Shown: one piece after another, positions 16,052 to 25,106 of the stretch | How positions within the stretch are numbered: position 1 is the first letter of the stretch | Layout of the letters: every line of letters starts with the position of its first letter | Source: Afipia massiliensis | Lineage (GTDB): Bacteria; Pseudomonadota; Alphaproteobacteria; Rhizobiales; Xanthobacteraceae | DNA length: 64,000 nt | Direction: 5' to 3' | NCBI RefSeq assembly: GCF_001006325.2 | Contig: NZ_LBIA02000001.1 | Span: 3,163,501 to 3,227,500, forward strand | Notes under the pieces: generated by a model | The model's database searches: none | What the model was told of the DNA's origin: nothing | Seen by the model: the letters and a program-made list of their open reading frames with translations, nothing else | Translations under genes and position numbers: made by a program

Positions 16052-16143
16052 CGTCATTCCGGGGTACGCGAAAGCGCAAACCCGGAATCTCGTTGTGTTA
16101 GTGTGGATTCCGGGTTCAGCCCTGCGGGCTGCCCCGGAACGAC
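16052..16143. repeat. Interspersed palindromic (REP-like) repeat
   Basis: Outer arms GTCATTCCGGGG (16053-16064) and CCCCGGAACGAC (16132-16143) differ at one position. Inner arms AACCCGGAATC (16079-16089) and GATTCCGGGTT (16106-16116) are perfect. This CATTCCGGGG...CCCCGGAA type is a common interspersed repeat in Bradyrhizobium and Rhodopseudomonas genomes. It sits between two convergent genes and reaches within 3 bases of the serine hydrolase stop. Confidence 0.75.
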
Positions 16144-16146
16144 AAT

Positions 16147-17364
16147 TCATTCCACTGCAGCGTAGACGAGGCTGCGCACCAGCGTGCGGAAATACTCGCG
16201 CTGGCCGGGGCCTTGCGACAGGAAGATCGCAAACAGATCTTCCTGCGGGTCGATCCAGAAGAACGTGCCTGCGACACCGCTCCAGAAAAACTGTCCGACG
16301 GAGCCCGCATAGGGTGCCATGCCTGCATCGGTGCGCACCGCGAATCCGAGGCCAAAACCATGGCCTGGCGGCAGCAGGTGCGACTCCACCTTGACGTTTG
16401 CTGCGAGATGGTTGGACGCCATGAACGCGAGCGTCGTGCGTCCGATCACGCGGTTGCCGTCGAGCGTGCCGCCGTTCAGCAGCATCTGGCAGAAGCGCGC
16501 GTAGTCCATCGCGGTCGAGACCAGCCCGCCGCCGCCGGATTCCATCTTCGCTACTTCCAGCGGATCGAACAGCGCGACCTTGTCGCCGGTCCATGGATCG
16601 GCCGGGAAGGGCTGCGCGATGCGCGACTTGTTGTCCTGCGCGGTGTGAAAGCCGGTTTCGTTCATCTGCAGCGGGCTGAGGATGCGCTCGCTCAGGAAGG
16701 CGCTCAGCAGCTTGCCTGACACCACTTCAAGGACGCGGCCCAGAATGTCGGTGGAGCGGCTGTAGTTCCATTCCGTGCCCGGCTGGCACATCAGCGGCAT
16801 GCTGGCGATGAGCTTCGCGTGTTCCTCATTGGTGATGTCGCGGCGGAAGGTCTTCGCCTTCGCGTACATCCGCTGCACCATGCCGGCGCCGGTGATCTCG
16901 TATGAAATGCCCGAGGTGTGACGCAGCAGGTCCTGAATCGTAATCGGATGCACCGGCAGCGCGAATTCCAGCGCCCCGTTGCGCTCGACACCGACCTTCT
17001 GGCTGCCGAATTCCGGAATGTACTTGGCCAGCGGGTCGTTGAGCAGGAGATGGCCGTCCTCGACCAGCATCATGATGCCGAGCGACACCAGCGGCTTCGT
17101 CATCGAGAAGATGCGGAAGATGCTGTTCGTCGCCATCGCCGTGCTGCCGGCGGGGTCCTGTTTGCCCTGCGCCTCGAACCAGCCGATCTGGCCGCGCCGC
17201 GCCACCATCGACACCACGCCCGGCGTCGTGCCCTTGTCGATCTCGCGCTGGAACGCGTCGCGCATCCGCTGCAGCCGCTGTGCGGAAAGGCCAATCGTCT
17301 CCGGCTTGGCGGAGGGAAGGGCTGGGGTTGCCTTGGCGGCGCTTGGCGTGGCGTGGACGTTCAT
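16147..17364 (-). CDS. Serine hydrolase of the beta-lactamase (class C)/esterase family
   Basis: The 405-residue protein has the SxxK nucleophile motif SMTK at residues 87-90 and the Tyr of the YSRS motif (around 200, after PGTEWN) as the likely second catalytic residue. A late GHGFGLGFAV region precedes the final strands. This fits family VIII esterases and other penicillin-binding-protein-like hydrolases rather than a true cephalosporinase. No export signal is seen; the first 20 residues are Ala/Pro/Lys-rich. The substrate is unknown. It is monocistronic and convergent with the acyl-CoA operon. Confidence 0.85.
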   Translation of the reverse strand: MNVHATPSAAKATPALPSAKPETIGLSAQRLQRMRDAFQREIDKGTTPGVVSMVARRGQIGWFEAQGKQDPAGSTAMATNSIFRIFSMTKPLVSLGIMMLVEDGHLLLNDPLAKYIPEFGSQKVGVERNGALEFALPVHPITIQDLLRHTSGISYEITGAGMVQRMYAKAKTFRRDITNEEHAKLIASMPLMCQPGTEWNYSRSTDILGRVLEVVSGKLLSAFLSERILSPLQMNETGFHTAQDNKSRIAQPFPADPWTGDKVALFDPLEVAKMESGGGGLVSTAMDYARFCQMLLNGGTLDGNRVIGRTTLAFMASNHLAANVKVESHLLPPGHGFGLGFAVRTDAGMAPYAGSVGQFFWSGVAGTFFWIDPQEDLFAIFLSQGPGQREYFRTLVRSLVYAAVE

Positions 17365-17533
17365 GTTGCCTCCGGTTTTCTTGTTCTGAAATCAATGCCA
17401 GCTGAAGCTTGGCCCAGAACGCCTGACTTGAACAGAGTGTCATCGCAACGCAATACAATTATAAGTAGACAATCTGCTTTGCTCTCCCCTAACTTTCGCC
17501 CTGGCTGAGTAAAGCAAAAACAGCGGGGGCTGT

Positions 17534-18151
17534 ATGTCGAGGATGATGGGGCTGGCACGGCTTGCCGTGCTTGCGGGAGCGCTTGCGCTCGCTGGCTGCA
17601 AGACAATCGAGAATTCTCTATCGCAAAACGACGTAGCGGGCATGAAACTGACGGACATCTCCGTCAGCTTTGCTCCTGACGCAACTATCCAGTGGGACGA
17701 TGGCATCCGGGCCTACGCCACGTCGAAATCGATCCCGGACGATCAGATCGCGACAGCGACGAACACACCTGAGGGCAAGGCCTACGTTCGGAATCTTCTG
17801 GCGCAACGGATCAAGGCTGGAGTCGACAAGACGATGGCCGGTCATCTCAACGGCTCGCGTCCTGTACGGCTTAACATCGTGGTCCACAGCTTCACGATTT
17901 CACCCGCGATCCAGCGAATTGTTATCGGCGGAGGCCATGGCATGCTCGCTGACGCAAATCTGGTGGATGCACGAACTGGCGCCAGTATCGTGGCTTATCC
18001 GAAAATGAGTGTCGTTCTTGTTGTCGGACAAGGGGTTTTGGGAACCGCGGTTCAGGCCGCGATCGATCATGCTTCCGAGCAGAGCACGGCCGATAAAATT
18101 GCCAGCCGCTACGGCGATAGCTATCGTGATTGGCTGCTTCGAAAATCCTGA
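17534..18151 (+). CDS. Lipoprotein of unknown function
   Basis: The 205-residue product has a lipoprotein signal: basic start, hydrophobic LAVLAGALALAGC, with Cys22 as the acylated residue. The mature part has a beta-rich domain (VSFAPDATIQWDDG; RPVRLNIVVHSFTISP; DARTGASIV) similar in pattern to small alphaproteobacterial envelope lipoproteins, but I cannot assign a family with confidence. Gly at +2 and charged residues after it suggest outer-membrane sorting. It is followed 48 bases later by the thioesterase gene. Confidence 0.7.
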   Translation: MSRMMGLARLAVLAGALALAGCKTIENSLSQNDVAGMKLTDISVSFAPDATIQWDDGIRAYATSKSIPDDQIATATNTPEGKAYVRNLLAQRIKAGVDKTMAGHLNGSRPVRLNIVVHSFTISPAIQRIVIGGGHGMLADANLVDARTGASIVAYPKMSVVLVVGQGVLGTAVQAAIDHASEQSTADKIASRYGDSYRDWLLRKS

Positions 18152-18199
18152 GGGCCTATGTTTCGTTGGCCTTCCGCGAATATCTAGAGTGAAGGGTCA

Positions 18200-18625
18200 A
18201 TGACTGACGCAGGTGCCAGGAAACTGGCGAAAGACGGCTGGACGATCGTCGAGGACGACGGGTTTCTCAATCTGGTGGGACCGCTCTGGCATCGCGCCAA
18301 CGACACGACGGGCGAATACGCCATCGTTGCGCAGGCGAAACACAAGAACCGGCGTGGGTTCGTTCAGGGCGGGTTGCTGATGACGCTGGCGGACCGTTCG
18401 CTCGGCATGGCCGCGCGCGCGGGAAGCGGGTCCAGCGCTGTCGTCACGATCCAGATGGATACGCACTTCATCGATGCGGCCAAAATCGGAGAAATCCTGA
18501 TCTCGACGCCGCGCGTGGTGCGCAGCACGCGCACGCTGATTTTCCTGAATACCGAACTGACGGCGGAAGGCCGCTGCGTCGTGATGGCAAGCGGCGTGTT
18601 CAAGATCATGAAGGGCGCGGGCTGA
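18200..18625 (+). CDS. PaaI-type hot-dog thioesterase
   Basis: The 141 residues form one hot-dog domain. The characteristic segment is RRGFVQGGLLMTLADRSLG (about 52-70), where Gly-Gly and the following Asp75-like acid belong to the active site of PaaI and hydroxybenzoyl-CoA thioesterase relatives. Later strands (SAVVTIQMDTHFID; RTLIFLNTEL) complete the fold. The family hydrolyses acyl-CoA or aryl-CoA thioesters. The substrate is not evident. It ends at a bidirectional terminator shared with the chemoreceptor gene. Confidence 0.85.
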   Translation: MTDAGARKLAKDGWTIVEDDGFLNLVGPLWHRANDTTGEYAIVAQAKHKNRRGFVQGGLLMTLADRSLGMAARAGSGSSAVVTIQMDTHFIDAAKIGEILISTPRVVRSTRTLIFLNTELTAEGRCVVMASGVFKIMKGAG

Positions 18626-18653
18626 CCGATCACAAGCTCGCGGCTGAAACGAT

Positions 18654-18685
18654 AAAGGCCGCCCCACCAAGGTGGAGCGGCCTTT
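18654..18685. terminator. Bidirectional terminator
   Basis: A 15-bp stem with one mismatch (AAAGGCCGCCCCACC / GGTGGAGCGGCCTTT) and loop AA lies between two convergent genes. Short A and T runs flank the stem, so it could work on both strands. Confidence 0.75.
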
Positions 18686-18714
18686 ACCAAGGCACACACT
18701 ATTTTGAGGCGGAC

Positions 18715-20691
18715 TTACGCCGCCCGGACCTCGCGCAGGAAGGCATCGACCTGCGCCTTCAGTGTTTCGCCATTCATGGACAGTTCGGCGGCCGATGCGA
18801 CGACCTGATCGGCAGCGACGCCGGTTTCCCGGGCCGCATCGCGAACGCCGACGATGTTCGCCGAGACTTCGCCCGTGCCACGCGCGGCCTCGGCAACGTT
18901 GTGGGCGATCTCGCGTGTGGCTGCGCCTTGCTCCTCGACCGCGGACGCAATGGCGCTCGCGATCTCGTTGACCTTGCTGATGGTGTGGGTGATCCCGTTG
19001 ATGGCCTCGGCGGACGTCTTTGTCGCGGACTGGATGGCTCCGACCTGCGCTGAAATTTCGTCGGTCGCCTTCGACGTCTGGCTTGCCAGCGCCTTCACTT
19101 CGGACGCGACGACGGCAAATCCCCGTCCGGCTTCGCCGGCGCGCGCCGCTTCGATGGTGGCGTTGAGCGCGAGCAGGTTGGTCTGTTCGGCGATCTCGCT
19201 GATCAGTTTCACCACGTCGCCGATCTTCTGGGCGGCCAGCGCCAGTCCCTGAACTTCCGCATTGGTGTCGTTCGCCTGCTTGGCGGCGTGACCGGCCACC
19301 TGCGCGGATTCATTGACCTGCTGGGCGATCTCGTTGATCGAGGCGTTGAGTTCCTCGATCGCGGCGGCGACAGCCTGGGCATTCTGCGATGCTTCTTCCG
19401 ATGCATCGGCAACCGTCGCGGTCTGCTGCGTCGCTTCTTCCGCCGTGCGGGCCATATTTTCGGCCGTGCTGCGCAACTCGGTCGATGCCGCGCCCACCGC
19501 ATTCACGACGCTGCCGACGCCGGTTTCGAATCGCTCGGCGAGGGCCAGCACGGTGCTGCGGCGTTCGGCCTCCGAGGCGACACGCTGCTCTTCCTGCGCG
19601 GCACGCAACCGGCCGGTTTCAATCAGGCTGTCCTTGAACACCTCGACGGCGCGCGCCATCGAGCCGATCTCGTCGCGGCGATCTGCGCCCGGCACGATGA
19701 TGTCGTGCTTGCCGGACGTCATCACACGCATCGCGCCTTCGAGTGCCACGATCGGTCGTGCCAGTCCGCGACCCACCCAGGCGGCAATCAGACCGGCGAT
19801 CAGCACCGCGGCGATAGCGCCGACTGCGAGCCACTTCGCGGAGTTGCTCGCGATCTCGGCGTAGGCCTTCGTGTTGCGTGCGATCTCGATGACGGCGACC
19901 GGCTGTCCGGAGAAGTTCTTGATCTGACCGAAGGTGGTCGAAACGGGCTCACCCTTGCGTTCTCCCGACACGATAACGGACTCGCCGGCAAGCGCGCGCT
20001 TGACGATGTCACCGGAAGGTGCGGCTCCTCCGATGGTCGATGCGAGGGTCTTGACGTTGCCGTCATTGATCTGGTGGATCGCGACATCGACTGAGAAGCG
20101 GTCCTTCATCGATTTGACGAAAGCATCGCCGAACGGCGCGCCCATATCGACCGTGCCCAGCAGGGTGTCACCGTCGAGAATCGGCGTGGTGCCGAAGATA
20201 TTGAGGACATCGCGCCCGGCCTCGACGCCGCCGACCGGCTTCTTGGTGGCGAACGCCTGCACGACCATCTTGCGGCGGGCGGTGACGTCGTCGCCGAATG
20301 CGGTCGGGTTATGCAACCTCGCAAGGGTCACACCCGGCGGAATCTGGATCGTGATGAGTTCGACGCCGAGCGGCTTGATCGAATTCAGGGTGCTGGCGAG
20401 CAGTTTCAGCGTGGCATCCCGGTCGCGCGCCTTCACCACCGTCTTGAGCTCGGGCATGGTCGCGAGGGCATTCGCGACAACCTGAACCGTGCGCGTGTCC
20501 GAGTCCATCGCGCTCATCATGTTGTCGTAGTCGGATTTCAGTTCGCGCTGAAGCGCCAGATCGACTGCGGTCTGTTGCTGCCAAAGGCCAAAGGCGGCGA
20601 GGCCGGCACAGGAGGCCGCCGCCACCAGTGAAATTGCAATCATTATTCGGGCAGAAACGGACCAAAGCTTACGCATCGTGTCTCCAAACAA
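18715..20691 (-). CDS. Methyl-accepting chemotaxis protein
   Basis: The 658-residue receptor has a membrane segment near the N-terminus (~13-33) and a periplasmic double-Cache domain (~40-285, with [13 protein letters not shown] typical of dCache_3). A second membrane segment (~286-308) and a HAMP domain (~310-362) follow. The cytoplasmic coiled-coil carries the signalling hairpin, with [20 protein letters not shown] as the core followed by [17 protein letters not shown]. It relays ligand binding to CheA/CheW. No che genes are adjacent, so this is an orphan receptor. No CheR-tethering pentapeptide is seen at the C-terminus. Confidence 0.92.
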   Translation of the reverse strand: MFGDTMRKLWSVSARIMIAISLVAAASCAGLAAFGLWQQQTAVDLALQRELKSDYDNMMSAMDSDTRTVQVVANALATMPELKTVVKARDRDATLKLLASTLNSIKPLGVELITIQIPPGVTLARLHNPTAFGDDVTARRKMVVQAFATKKPVGGVEAGRDVLNIFGTTPILDGDTLLGTVDMGAPFGDAFVKSMKDRFSVDVAIHQINDGNVKTLASTIGGAAPSGDIVKRALAGESVIVSGERKGEPVSTTFGQIKNFSGQPVAVIEIARNTKAYAEIASNSAKWLAVGAIAAVLIAGLIAAWVGRGLARPIVALEGAMRVMTSGKHDIIVPGADRRDEIGSMARAVEVFKDSLIETGRLRAAQEEQRVASEAERRSTVLALAERFETGVGSVVNAVGAASTELRSTAENMARTAEEATQQTATVADASEEASQNAQAVAAAIEELNASINEIAQQVNESAQVAGHAAKQANDTNAEVQGLALAAQKIGDVVKLISEIAEQTNLLALNATIEAARAGEAGRGFAVVASEVKALASQTSKATDEISAQVGAIQSATKTSAEAINGITHTISKVNEIASAIASAVEEQGAATREIAHNVAEAARGTGEVSANIVGVRDAARETGVAADQVVASAAELSMNGETLKAQVDAFLREVRAA

Positions 20692-20841
20692 TCCTGAGCC
20701 AATGACAGAAAATCTGTTGGCAATAACCTAGGAAATTTGAATCAACATCGCGTTAAGGAGTGTCGTTAGGGCGGCTTCGCCGGCACGCGATGTTCGCCAG
20801 GCAGACATGGCGATTCCGTGAAGGTGCAACTATGCTTCGAG

Positions 20842-22554
20842 CTAGTTTCTCGGCTCTGTGTCCGGCGCAATCATGCTCAGGTGAAAGACGAGCCCCGACG
20901 GCGGGTAGCGGAAGGTGCAATCGCCGCCGAGTTGCCGGCTGAGATTCGAAATCAGCCGCGTGCCGAAACCTTCTTCGTCGGGAGGCGCGACCGAGGGTCC
21001 GCCGCTCTCGCTCCATATCAGGCTGACGGCTGTGCCCGCTTCATCGGGCTGCGCCGTCCAGCCGATGGTGACGCGGCCGCTGTCGTTCGCCAGCGCGCCG
21101 TACTTCATTGCGTTGGTGCAAAGCTCGTGCAGGATCATCGCCATCGGCACGGCCGTCGTCGGCGGCAGGTCCACCGGCGGTCCCGAAATCACGAAACGAT
21201 GTCCTCGTTCCTCCTGTAGCGGGGCAATCGCGGCTTGCGCGATTTCAGACAGATCCGCGTGCTGCCAGTTCTTGCGGGTCAGGAGATCGTGGCCGCGCAC
21301 CAGCGCCTGCAAGCGTTCGTGGAACTGGCGCAGGGCTTCTGGCCCCTGGCTGTGGCGAAAGCTCAAGGACGCGATCGATTGCACGGTGGCGAGGGTGTTC
21401 TTGACCCGGTGGGCGAGTTCATGAACCAGAATCTCGCGGCGTTCCTCGGCGGTGGCGCGCTGTTCCTCCCGCATGGCGTTTTCGTCCATCAGCCGGTCGA
21501 AGGTCTGCCCGAGCACGCCGATTTCGTCGCTGCGGCCGACGATGCCGGTGCGGACGGCATCGTGACCGCGCCGCCACGCTTCGGCCGTCGCCACCATGCG
21601 CATCAGCGGCCTGCGGATGATGCCCTCGCCGACAAGCCAGGCCAGCAGGAACGCCACCGCGCTTCCCAGTGCGAACAGCGCAATGCTGTTGCGCACGGCA
21701 CGGTCAATCGGCTCGAATGCTTCGCTGCGCGCGATGCCGCTGCTGACGTAAAGCCCGAACGGGGTCACCGATGCCGGGATGTAGCCGATGATGCGGGGCA
21801 CACCGTCGATACCGATGATGTCCTCGGTTCCAGGCGCCGCTGCACCGATTCTGCCGAGACTGTCGTCGATCTTCTTGCCGACATATTTTTCGGGGGCCGG
21901 TTCGCGTGAGATTACGATGCCGTTGCGGTCGGCGATCAGGATGGTGCCGCCGCGTTGTACGCCGCGCTGCTTCAACTGCTTTCCCAGCCAATCAACATTG
22001 AGGCCGGCGACAATTGCGCCTGTAACCTTTCCGCCGCGAATGATGGGTGTCGCCAGTGGAATGACGTTGCGGTCGGACACCTGGCTGGCGATGAACGTCC
22101 CGATCGCGAATTTCTGCTGGTCTATGGCGGTGCGAAAATAGTCGCGGGTCGCGAGATTGGGGGCTGCCAGGCTTGGCTCGCTGAAACAGCGGATGTTGCC
22201 GTCCAGCCCGACGACCAGAATGGAGGTCAGCGGTTCGATATGGGGACGGACCCGCATGATGTAGTCGGTGCATGCGGTGCTGTTAGTCCGGTGGACCTCG
22301 TCGGCCTCCGCCACCGTGCGAAGCGCGCCCTGGATGCCGTCGAAAATCTGGCCCACCTCGGAGGCAACGACCTGTGCGCTGCGCAGGGCGTCGGCGCGGG
22401 CTTCCGCATACCGGGCGTTTCGCAGGTCAAATGCCCCGTAACTGACCGCCGCGAGACCGGGCAGGGACGCAACGAGAGTAAGCGCCAGCAGCCGGTGGGT
22501 GAGCGACATGCGGCGTATGGCATTGCGAAGCGGCAAACCGTTTGTTTCCCCCAC
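20842..22554 (-). CDS. HWE-family membrane sensor histidine kinase
   Basis: The 570-residue protein has TM1 (~20-40), an extracytoplasmic Cache domain (~45-285), TM2 (~288-308) and a HAMP segment (~310-365). An HWE/HisKA_2 dimerisation region follows, with HELAHRVKN (378-386, His382 as phosphoacceptor), then an HATPase domain (ILHELCTNAMKYGAL and EEGFGTRLI). HWE kinases are abundant in Rhizobiales and feed into the general stress response or single-domain regulators. The start used is GTG 22554; ATG 22509 (before SLTHRLL) is an alternative and neither has a clear ribosome binding site. No response regulator is adjacent. Confidence 0.9.
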   Translation of the reverse strand: MGETNGLPLRNAIRRMSLTHRLLALTLVASLPGLAAVSYGAFDLRNARYAEARADALRSAQVVASEVGQIFDGIQGALRTVAEADEVHRTNSTACTDYIMRVRPHIEPLTSILVVGLDGNIRCFSEPSLAAPNLATRDYFRTAIDQQKFAIGTFIASQVSDRNVIPLATPIIRGGKVTGAIVAGLNVDWLGKQLKQRGVQRGGTILIADRNGIVISREPAPEKYVGKKIDDSLGRIGAAAPGTEDIIGIDGVPRIIGYIPASVTPFGLYVSSGIARSEAFEPIDRAVRNSIALFALGSAVAFLLAWLVGEGIIRRPLMRMVATAEAWRRGHDAVRTGIVGRSDEIGVLGQTFDRLMDENAMREEQRATAEERREILVHELAHRVKNTLATVQSIASLSFRHSQGPEALRQFHERLQALVRGHDLLTRKNWQHADLSEIAQAAIAPLQEERGHRFVISGPPVDLPPTTAVPMAMILHELCTNAMKYGALANDSGRVTIGWTAQPDEAGTAVSLIWSESGGPSVAPPDEEGFGTRLISNLSRQLGGDCTFRYPPSGLVFHLSMIAPDTEPRN

Positions 22555-22690
22555 CGGTTGAGCTTTTCTTGAATGTACGCGGCGCGCCGGATGGCGGCAA
22601 TCGCCGCAGGGCGGGTTCCGTGACCAAGCGAAAATCGCTGTGAGGGGGCGTGGACGGCGTGAAAATGGTTCGCTATAGAGGCGGCTCTGT

Positions 22691-22766
22691 AGGAGCGTAG
22701 CTCAGTTGGTAGAGCATCGGTCTCCAAAACCGAGGGTCGCAGGTTCGAGCCCTGCCGCTCCTGCCA
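22691..22766 (+). tRNA. tRNA-Trp (anticodon CCA)
   Basis: The cloverleaf has acceptor AGGAGCG/CGCTCCT, D arm GCTC/GAGC, anticodon stem TCGGT/ACCGA with loop CTCCAAA (anticodon CCA), T loop TTCGAGC and encoded CCA at 22764-22766. It sits directly upstream of secE, the usual alphaproteobacterial arrangement. Confidence 0.96.
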
Positions 22767-22789
22767 GTTTCTGGCCCAGTATCCGTACC

Positions 22790-22818
22790 TTGACCTGACG
22801 CCCGTCCCACAGTAGATA
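22790..22818 (+). promoter_or_regulatory. Predicted sigma-70 promoter for secE-nusG
   Basis: TTGACC (22790-22795) and TAGATA (22813-22818) are separated by 17 bases. The site follows the tRNA-Trp end by 23 bases and lies 200 bases before secE. It could drive the translocon/transcription-factor genes independently of the tRNA. Confidence 0.5.
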
Positions 22819-23018
22819 ACGGCACCTGCTGTCGGCCCGTTTTGACGGATTTCCGGCGCGGCATTGAAATCCCCGGACAATCGAGCCCGCTTGGCGGCTC
22901 ATCCTTCTAAAGAGGGTTGGGCGCAAGAAACTGTGGCGTGCGAGGGCTGTCCGGATTCCTGAAATAATTCAATCACGCCTGGAACGACGTTCCCGGCAAT
23001 ACGGATGCGGACCCGACG

Positions 23019-23213
23019 ATGGCTTTCAGCCCGTTCAAATTCCTGCAGGAAGTGCGCTCGGAGACCGCCAAGGTCACCTGGCCGACGCGCCGCGAGACCA
23101 TGATCACCACGATCATGGTGTTCATTATGGTCGCGGTGTCCTCGGTGTTCTTCTTCGTCGCGGACCAGATCATTCGCGTCCTGATCACTTTCATTCTTGG
23201 CATTCAGGCCTGA
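23019..23213 (+). CDS. secE: Preprotein translocase subunit SecE
   Basis: The 64-residue protein is the single-TM type SecE. It has an amphipathic N-terminal helix with the conserved FLQEVRSETAKVTWPTRRE segment, followed by one membrane span (~27-60). It clamps SecY in the inner membrane. The length fits alphaproteobacteria, which lack the two extra N-terminal spans of E. coli SecE. nusG follows 16 bases later. Confidence 0.96.
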   Translation: MAFSPFKFLQEVRSETAKVTWPTRRETMITTIMVFIMVAVSSVFFFVADQIIRVLITFILGIQA

Positions 23214-23229
23214 GCGCGGAACCGAAACA

Positions 23230-23760
23230 ATGAGCATGCGCTGGTACATCGTTCACGCCTATTCGAACTTCGAGAAGAAGGTCTCCGAATCCATTCGCGA
23301 GCAGGCCAAGCAGCGCGGACTGGAAGATCTGTTCGAGCAGGTGCTGGTGCCGACCGAGAAGGTCACGGAAGTGCGCCGCGGTCGCAAGATCGACGCTGAG
23401 CGCAAGTTCTTCCCGGGCTACGTGCTGGTGAAGATGAACCTCACCGACGAGGCTTTCCATCTCATCAAGAACACGCCCAAGGTAACGGGCTTCCTCGGCG
23501 CGGAAAACAAGCCGATGCCGATCTCGGAAGCCGAAGCCATGCGCATTCTGCATCAGGTGCAGGAGGGTGTGGAGCGGCCGAAGGCATCGGTGTCGTTCGA
23601 AATCGGCGAGAACGTGCGCGTGGCCGATGGCCCGTTCGCGTCGTTCTCCGGTGTGGTCGAGGAAATCGACGAGGCGCGTTCGCGCGTGAAGGTCGCGGTG
23701 TCGATCTTCGGACGTGCGACGCCGGTCGAACTGGAATTCGGTCAGGTCGAAAAGGTCTGA
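23230..23760 (+). CDS. nusG: Transcription termination/antitermination protein NusG
   Basis: The 176-residue protein starts at ATG 23230, giving MSMRWYIVHAYSNFEKKV, the classic NGN-domain start. An in-frame upstream extension would overlap secE and is rejected. The NGN domain covers ~1-110 and the C-terminal KOW domain ~123-176 (GENVRVADGPFASFSGVV). NusG binds the RNA polymerase clamp, suppresses pausing, and bridges to Rho or to ribosomal S10. Confidence 0.97.
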   Translation: MSMRWYIVHAYSNFEKKVSESIREQAKQRGLEDLFEQVLVPTEKVTEVRRGRKIDAERKFFPGYVLVKMNLTDEAFHLIKNTPKVTGFLGAENKPMPISEAEAMRILHQVQEGVERPKASVSFEIGENVRVADGPFASFSGVVEEIDEARSRVKVAVSIFGRATPVELEFGQVEKV

Positions 23761-23767
23761 TCGTTTT

Positions 23768-23789
23768 CGTCCCTGCTCAGGCAGGGACG
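23768..23789 (+). other. RNA hairpin between nusG and rplK
   Basis: A perfect 9-bp stem (CGTCCCTGC / GCAGGGACG) with loop TCAG begins 7 bases after the nusG stop and lacks a T tract. It is followed by three GGTCC copies between 23845 and 23873. It may be a processing site or part of an L1-responsive leader of rplKA, as known for E. coli rplKA; that role is inference. Confidence 0.4.
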
Positions 23790-23893
23790 TGAGAATGCCG
23801 TGGGAGGAGACAGCCGGTCGCCAGCCGCCTGTCGAACCGCACCACGGTCCTAAGAAGGTCCGGAATGGTCCGGATCGTTTGAAGGAGTGAAGT

Positions 23894-24322
23894 ATGGCTA
23901 AGAAAGTGACCGGATACCTGAAGCTTCAGGTGCCGGCCGGTGCGGCGAACCCGTCGCCACCGATCGGTCCCGCGCTTGGTCAGCGCGGCCTCAACATCAT
24001 GGAATTCTGCAAGGCGTTCAACGCGCAGACGCAGAAGGAAGAAAAGAACACCCCGATCCCGGTGGTCATCACCATTTATGCGGACCGGTCGTTCACGTTT
24101 GAAATGAAGACCCCGCCGATGTCCTACTTCTTGAAGCAGGCGGCGAAGATCCAGTCCGGTTCGAAAGCGCCGGGCCGCGACTCCGCAGGCAAGGTGACCC
24201 AAGCGCAAGTGCGCGAGATCGCCGAAAAGAAGATGAAGGATCTCAACTGTGACACCGTCGAAGCGGCCATGAAGATGGTCGAGGGCTCTGCCCGTTCGAT
24301 GGGTCTCCAGGTAGCGGGGTAA
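23894..24322 (+). CDS. rplK: 50S ribosomal protein L11
   Basis: The 142-residue protein has the L11 N-terminal domain signature [20 protein letters not shown], where the Pro-rich segment contacts the GTPase-associated region, and a C-terminal rRNA-binding domain ending SMGLQVAG. It forms the base of the L7/L12 stalk and is needed for stringent-response activation by RelA-type enzymes. A GAAGGAGTG ribosome binding site precedes the ATG, and rplA follows after 5 bases. Confidence 0.98.
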   Translation: MAKKVTGYLKLQVPAGAANPSPPIGPALGQRGLNIMEFCKAFNAQTQKEEKNTPIPVVITIYADRSFTFEMKTPPMSYFLKQAAKIQSGSKAPGRDSAGKVTQAQVREIAEKKMKDLNCDTVEAAMKMVEGSARSMGLQVAG

Positions 24323-24327
24323 CGATC

Positions 24328-25020
24328 ATGGCTGTTGGCAAGAAACTGGTCAAAGCCCGTGAGGGTATCGACCGCGAAAAGCTCTATCCGATCGCTGATG
24401 CGGTCAAGATGATCAAGGAACGCGCTTCGGCGAAGTTCGACGAGACCATCGAGATTGCGATCAACCTCGGCGTTGATCCGCGTCACGCTGACCAGATGGT
24501 CCGCGGCGTGGTGACACTGCCGAACGGCACCGGCCGCACGTTGCGCGTCGGCGTGTTCGCCCGCGGCGCCAAGGCTGAGGAAGCCAAGGCTGCGGGTGCT
24601 GACGTCGTCGGTGCTGAAGATCTCGTTGAGAAGGTGCAGGGCGGCGCGATCGATTTCGATCGTTGTATCGCAACTCCTGACATGATGCCGCTGGTCGGTC
24701 GTCTCGGTAAGGTGCTCGGCCCGCGTGGCATGATGCCGAACCCGAAGATCGGCACCGTCACCATGGACATCGCCAACGCGGTCAAGGGCGCCAAGGGCGG
24801 CTCGGTCGAGTTCCGTGTCGAGAAGGCCGGTATCGTGCAGGCTGGCATCGGCAAGGTCTCTTTCTCGGAAGAGAAGCTCGTTGAGAACATCAAGGCGCTG
24901 GCCGACGCGGTTGTGAAGGCGAAGCCTGCTGGCTCGAAGGGCACCTACGTTCAGCGCGTTGCGGTCTCGTCGACGATGGGCCCGGGCGTCAAGGTCGAGC
25001 CGGGCAGCCTCAACTCCTGA
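24328..25020 (+). CDS. rplA: 50S ribosomal protein L1
   Basis: The 230-residue protein has the two-domain L1 layout, with [24 protein letters not shown] in the second domain and [14 protein letters not shown] in the first. It binds 23S rRNA at the mobile L1 stalk used for E-site tRNA release, and in many bacteria it represses its own rplKA mRNA. It is 5 bases from rplK and followed by a strong terminator, so rplKA is separated from rplJL here. Confidence 0.98.
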   Translation: MAVGKKLVKAREGIDREKLYPIADAVKMIKERASAKFDETIEIAINLGVDPRHADQMVRGVVTLPNGTGRTLRVGVFARGAKAEEAKAAGADVVGAEDLVEKVQGGAIDFDRCIATPDMMPLVGRLGKVLGPRGMMPNPKIGTVTMDIANAVKGAKGGSVEFRVEKAGIVQAGIGKVSFSEEKLVENIKALADAVVKAKPAGSKGTYVQRVAVSSTMGPGVKVEPGSLNS

Positions 25021-25043
25021 TCGGCATTGGCTTGAATGATTTG

Positions 25044-25080
25044 AAGGCGGAGCGGGGATAAACACCTGCTCCGCCTTTTT
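25044..25080 (+). terminator. Rho-independent terminator after rplA
   Basis: A perfect 10-bp stem (AAGGCGGAGC / GCTCCGCCTT) with a 14-base loop is followed by TTTTTC. It closes the secE-nusG-rplKA unit 24 bases after the rplA stop. Confidence 0.85.
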
Positions 25081-25106
25081 CGTTATGTTCCAGTGGAAGT
25101 TCAGCA

